A model generated the notes under the pieces. That model ran no database searches. It saw only the letters and a program-made list of their open reading frames with translations, and had not been told where the DNA came from. From an uncultured Oscillospiraceae bacterium (GTDB lineage Bacteria; Bacillota; Clostridia; Oscillospirales; Oscillospiraceae), in assembly GCA_934668605.1 (NCBI GenBank), contig CAKUNY010000018.1, forward strand, positions 1 to 17,932: a DNA stretch of 17,932 nucleotides, written 5' to 3'. Shown here in pieces: positions 14,181-17,932 of the stretch (position 1 is its first letter; every line of letters starts with the position of its first letter). A program made the translations under genes and the position numbers.

Positions 14181-17100
14181 TCAGCTTGTTCTCTTATGAT
14201 AGACGAACGCGTTCGGAAGCAGGCGGCCGCCGGGAAGCGCCAGATTGTTGCAGCGTGTGACGTACTGTCCGTCATACCACATAATGGCGCTCGTGCCGCC
14301 GTCGACGTTCATGGCCTGCACCGCGCCGTGCCGCGCTAAAATGGCGGAGCATTCGTTGACGCTGGTGCCGAGAATGTCGTTCTCCGGCATACGCCCTTCA
14401 ATGACGAGCAGCAGCATTTCCTGCCGGCTCGACTGCCCGATGCAAGCGCGCGGGGCCTCGCTCGTCCAGTAATTGCTCTGGATGATCTCGCCGTCGATAA
14501 TGAGCGCAGGGTTAAACTCCGTTGCGTCGCGGCAGTCCGCGCGAACCGCCTCATCAGACCTGCGAATGCAGACGGTGTTGTCCGTCAGAATCTCGAACCT
14601 GGCATACGGAAAATCATCCATGTAGGGGTAATGCTCCCCGTAGGCGACCCCGTCGCTCATCGCAAAGCCCGCGAGCTCTCCGCCGTTCCCCTGCCCGCCC
14701 GGGTCAAGAAAGCCGTTGCACGTCATGGACAACAGTCCGCCATGCGCCTCAGCGATCTCCCCGACCGTCTGGCCGTAGCTGCCGAGCCCCTCCGACATTT
14801 CAACGCTCAAGCGCGCCGGAACCTTCGCGACCGCCAGCACGCCCCGGTACTTTTCCCCCGCGACGCGCACGAGCAGCACCTTCTCCTGGAAATTCACGGC
14901 CAGCACCTGCTCGCCCATCGTCGTTCGGATGCACGTCCCGGACTGATTGAGGCCAGACTCGTTGATGTTGATTCCAGCCCAGCCGTTTGCAAGCGCTTCC
15001 GGGTGTTCGTCCAGATACGTTTGCATCGAATCGCGGTCAAGCTCCCAGAAAACATCATAGAAGTCGTCCTCCGTGATCTGCGAGGCCGCCTTTTCCGGAA
15101 CGGTCAAGGGCACGACCTTTGCGTCCGTTTGACTGCCGAAGTTCCAGTTCTCAAAGAGCTTCCACGTTGCTGCGCCGTCGGAATACGTTAAATCTGCGAT
15201 CTTGTCTGCAAGCGCAACCTCGTGCGCGGGAGACGCTGCCTCAATGCCGTTCGGAAGCGCAGTCGGCGAGAACGTAAGGCTGCCTGCCGCCGTGTCATAG
15301 TAGTAAGAGACCGGCGAAAGCATGCCTTGCATACTATCGTAGAATGTCGCAATGACCTTGACCGCATCACCGTCCTTGTAGGCAGACACCATGTAGCCGG
15401 AGCTGCCCTGTATCCAGTTCGTGCCGAACGCCGTGCCGGGGTCTAAGGCGAGCGCCATGCGGCTGCTGCGCAGATCGTAGACAAAGATGCCGAAGTAGCC
15501 GTGGAACACGACGTAATTTTCGTCCGCGTAGTCTGTTTCAATGCCGACGCCGATGGACATATCGGCCGTCAGCTCCGGCTCCTGCCGCATGCCGCAGAGC
15601 GTCCCGGTTTCAAGCGAGTAATAAAGATGCTGAACGACCTCTTCCTGCGAAGACGCTTCCCAAATAGTCAGCTTCAAGGTCTTATCGTCGAGCACCTGCT
15701 GCGCCCACGTCCGGCCAGCAACCGGCGGCTTTCCGGTCGCGACGAAGTAATCCGCAATTGCGCCGTAATAGTGTGGGAAGTTCCCGATCATGCCGTTTTT
15801 GCGCGAATCCGCGCCGGTAAACGTGCGCGCTTTCTCCTCCGAGGTCAGAACCCAGAGCGCCGTTTCGAACTGATCATAGACTGCCGTCCGGATGGCCGCT
15901 TCCTCTTCAGCTGTGAGCGCGGGCTCGTCGGGGGTCTCCTGCGCCGTTTCTGCCCAGTTTTCACCGAGGGTCATGGTGGCAAGCGCATCGTCGCCCGGCG
16001 CGGGGATGTCCGTAAAGATCACAGCATCGCCCTGATCGCCCAAGCTCAGGCGGACGGAGGTGATTTCCGCATCTGCGTAGGTTCCGATCTGGAATGGCAC
16101 TCCGGGTGCGGCAGCAAGCGCCGAACTGACGCTGCCTTCCGTAAAGCGGAGCGTGACGGCGTTAAAGTTGACGCTTGTCATCTCGCCGGAACCCGTTTCC
16201 TGCATGCGCCGGTCGGCGATGCCGAAGACGATGGTCTGCCCGGCCATCTGCGTCTGATATACACCGTATCCCGCGTCGTCGTTTACACGTCCCGTTTCCA
16301 TCTGCGTGATTTGGATCTCGCCGTCCACCTTCTGCGCCAGCATCAAAATCGTGTCCAGACTCGCGTCTTCGTTCGTCCGCTTTGCCGTGACGATGGTTCC
16401 GAGCCTGCATGGGCTAAAGTTGCAGTCCACGATCGGATTCGGTGCTGTTTCGCGCAGAACCGCCGCGCTTACCTCGTCGTTCAGCAGATTCACGAGCGTA
16501 TACGTCCAATTGCCGTTTTGATCCTCAATCACCAGCTGTCCATCAAGAACGCCGTATTCCCAGCCTTTTCCGGAGAAATTGGCTTGATCGTCCCGGTTCG
16601 GCGTTTTTGCACCGTCCAGTTGATGTTTGATTGTGCCTGTGCGAACCACACGCGCCGCGTCCTCCGACGCAAGGTTTTCATTTGTCAGCTGATAGAGTGT
16701 ACCATCAATCTGAACCATAGGCGGAAGAAGATCGGGCGTAGACACCGTATGATCTGCGGCGCTGTTCGTAAATGTGCAGGCGGCCAGAAGCAGACACGCG
16801 CCGATGACAACGATCAGGGTGACAGCTGTCATCTTTGGCTTTTTCGCGATCAGCCGGATGCGCGCGCGGAGCGTCTTTTTGCCGGAGACCATCGTTGTGG
16901 CGCAGAGCGCCGCCTGCATGGGGGTGCGTTTGCCGGAGATCTGGTCAAGAAGCGTCCGTCCGTAGGCGATGCGTGCGCTGTCCTGCAAGCCCCGCAGCGC
17001 CAGATCGTCGCAGGCCAGCTCGCAGTCGATGTTCGATAGCCGCGCGGCCAGCCACACGAACGGATCAAACCAGTACACAGCCAGAAGCAGCAGCCGCAGC

Positions 17101-17792
17101 GCGCACCAGATGTGATCGCGCCGCTTATAGTGCGTCACTTCATGCAGCAGCACGTACCGGTTGGGCGCGCCGTCTTCGTCTATGGATTGCGGCGTCAGGT
17201 AAATTGCCGGGCAAAACAGGCCAAAGAGGCACGAGGACGGCAGGATATCCGTTATGTAAACCGGAATTTTGCAGTCCGGTACCTCCAGCCGTACCCGGCT
17301 TTTCTTCAATCGAGCAGCCAGAACGGCGTTCTGCCCCAGCATCACGAGGCGTGCAAGCGCCGCGCCAATACCCCAGATGAGATAACAAATCGTGAGCGGC
17401 GCGGGCTGAAACCGTGCGGTCCGGTTCTCAGAATCAGGAGAAGCGGCCTGCGCCTGCTGCGTCTGCGTCGATTCATGCGCTTCCGCAATCAAAGCTTCGT
17501 CTGTAAATGCCGCCGTTTCTTCCATATAAAGCGGGTTCACGGCCTGCGGAATCTGCGCCGGAATCGCCGCGTCCTCCAAAGCAGCCGCCATCTGCTGCTC
17601 CGGCACATAGTTCATCACACTCGCGCGGCTTTCGCCAATCGAAACCGGAACCAGCAGCCGCACCGCGACGAGCAGCCACAGCGCATATTGCAGCCGCGGG
17701 CTGATTTTCCCGCGCAGGAGAACTCTTAAAAGCGCCAGAGCCAGAATGAGCACGGAGGACGAAATGAGCACCTCCAGAATCTGCCGGTTCAT
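14181..17792 (-). CDS. M56 (BlaR1/MecR1-like) membrane metallopeptidase fused to a C-terminal phosphodiester glycosidase (NAGPA-like) domain
   Basis: A 1203-residue presumed sensor protease. Residues 1-345 form a BlaR1-type membrane module: helices near 5-27, 35-52, 132-155 and 229-252, the zinc motif HEVTH (H217, E218, H221) with third ligand E258 in CELACDD, and a last helix near 323-341 ending LLLAACTF. Beyond it lies a large outer part: about 350-940 resembles the ligand-side regions of clostridial M56 proteins (for example YVVFHGYFGIFVYDL), not a penicillin-binding domain. About 945-1200 looks like a NAGPA/DUF2233 phosphodiester glycosidase, with TCNGFLDPGG near 1025 and NVDGGTSAIM at 1162-1171. 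The gene overlaps the BlaI-type repressor by ATGA and has an AGGAGG site. By analogy it would cleave the repressor upon an envelope signal. A glycan-1-phosphodiester or teichoic-acid-like ligand is inference. The family of the middle region is uncertain. Confidence 0.85.
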   Translation of the reverse strand: MNRQILEVLISSSVLILALALLRVLLRGKISPRLQYALWLLVAVRLLVPVSIGESRASVMNYVPEQQMAAALEDAAIPAQIPQAVNPLYMEETAAFTDEALIAEAHESTQTQQAQAASPDSENRTARFQPAPLTICYLIWGIGAALARLVMLGQNAVLAARLKKSRVRLEVPDCKIPVYITDILPSSCLFGLFCPAIYLTPQSIDEDGAPNRYVLLHEVTHYKRRDHIWCALRLLLLAVYWFDPFVWLAARLSNIDCELACDDLALRGLQDSARIAYGRTLLDQISGKRTPMQAALCATTMVSGKKTLRARIRLIAKKPKMTAVTLIVVIGACLLLAACTFTNSAADHTVSTPDLLPPMVQIDGTLYQLTNENLASEDAARVVRTGTIKHQLDGAKTPNRDDQANFSGKGWEYGVLDGQLVIEDQNGNWTYTLVNLLNDEVSAAVLRETAPNPIVDCNFSPCRLGTIVTAKRTNEDASLDTILMLAQKVDGEIQITQMETGRVNDDAGYGVYQTQMAGQTIVFGIADRRMQETGSGEMTSVNFNAVTLRFTEGSVSSALAAAPGVPFQIGTYADAEITSVRLSLGDQGDAVIFTDIPAPGDDALATMTLGENWAETAQETPDEPALTAEEEAAIRTAVYDQFETALWVLTSEEKARTFTGADSRKNGMIGNFPHYYGAIADYFVATGKPPVAGRTWAQQVLDDKTLKLTIWEASSQEEVVQHLYYSLETGTLCGMRQEPELTADMSIGVGIETDYADENYVVFHGYFGIFVYDLRSSRMALALDPGTAFGTNWIQGSSGYMVSAYKDGDAVKVIATFYDSMQGMLSPVSYYYDTAAGSLTFSPTALPNGIEAASPAHEVALADKIADLTYSDGAATWKLFENWNFGSQTDAKVVPLTVPEKAASQITEDDFYDVFWELDRDSMQTYLDEHPEALANGWAGININESGLNQSGTCIRTTMGEQVLAVNFQEKVLLVRVAGEKYRGVLAVAKVPARLSVEMSEGLGSYGQTVGEIAEAHGGLLSMTCNGFLDPGGQGNGGELAGFAMSDGVAYGEHYPYMDDFPYARFEILTDNTVCIRRSDEAVRADCRDATEFNPALIIDGEIIQSNYWTSEAPRACIGQSSRQEMLLLVIEGRMPENDILGTSVNECSAILARHGAVQAMNVDGGTSAIMWYDGQYVTRCNNLALPGGRLLPNAFVYHKRTS

Positions 17793-17932
17793 AAGCCCTC
17801 CTCCGCCTGCTTGAGCATGTCGTAGAGCTCTTCGAGATCATTTTTGGAGAGCTTCGCGTTATCAATGAAGTTGCTCATGAGTAACCCAAAATTTCCGCCG
17901 AACGCGCGCGAAAGGAGCTGCTGCGTCTCGGA
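17789..17932 (-). CDS. blaI: BlaI/MecI-family transcriptional repressor, C-terminal part
   Basis: The last 47 codons of a repressor whose N-terminal winged helix lies beyond the window. The visible sequence reads SETQQLLSRAFGGNFGLLMS, then a helix ending LEELYDMLKQAEEGL, the dimerization region typical of BlaI/MecI/CopY proteins (compare the common FGG-S/N-F and LS..ELEEL pattern). Its TGA overlaps the start of the M56 peptidase as ATGA. In characterized pairs (BlaI-BlaR1, MecI-MecR1) the peptidase triggers cleavage of the repressor; the same logic is expected here. The target genes and promoter are outside the window. The gene symbol denotes the family and does not imply beta-lactam resistance. 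Confidence 0.85.
   Translation of the reverse strand, partial: SETQQLLSRAFGGNFGLLMSNFIDNAKLSKNDLEELYDMLKQAEEGL

Noticed and set aside
15501..17039. 512-residue open frame on the plus strand
   Set aside because: It lies wholly opposite the M56 peptidase gene, has no recognisable motif, and arises from GC-rich codon bias.
14181..17792. True BlaR1 beta-lactam sensor
   Set aside because: No SxxK/SxN/KTG penicillin-binding signature was recognised in the outer region; the C-terminus instead has NAGPA-like motifs.

Overview
This window looks like a chromosomal segment of an anaerobic Firmicute, most plausibly Oscillospiraceae/Clostridia. That placement is inferred from GC-rich coding with AT-rich promoters, strong GGAGG ribosome sites, a Tn916/Tn1549-type excisionase tail, ECF transporter genes, a stand-alone E2-like acyltransferase and a BlaI/M56 pair. 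It was not tested by any search.

Left end (1-3990): the last 24 codons of a transposon excisionase run into the broken 3' end of an ECF transporter operon on the minus strand (S component, EcfT, fused double ATPase). The ATPase lost the end of its second nucleotide-binding domain at about position 105. A divergent AraC-type regulator lies upstream, and a dyad operator sits just downstream of the operon's extended -10 promoter.

Middle (3990-7600): a BrnQ branched-chain amino acid symporter (minus) and a LysR regulator (plus) diverge from overlapping promoters that share a 17-bp palindrome. Next comes a Xer-like tyrosine recombinase whose promoter is built into the LysR terminator and whose transcript would start with a perfect 13-bp stem-loop.

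Liv region (7606-12536, minus): a complete branched-chain amino acid ABC importer in the order binding lipoprotein, LivH, LivM, LivG, LivF. Two hairpins separate the binding-protein gene from livH, probably for differential expression. With BrnQ, the window holds two unrelated import routes for the same class of substrates.

Right end (12660-17932): a small Cys-containing membrane protein with a consensus promoter, divergent from a stand-alone E2/CAT-fold acyltransferase-like protein. Then a BlaI-type repressor (cut by the window edge) overlaps, by ATGA, a 1203-residue M56 metallopeptidase. That protein carries a large extracytoplasmic part ending in a phosphodiester glycosidase (NAGPA-like) domain, and it is the most unusual gene here. 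No rRNA, tRNA or CRISPR array was seen. All intergenic gaps are under 300 bases.
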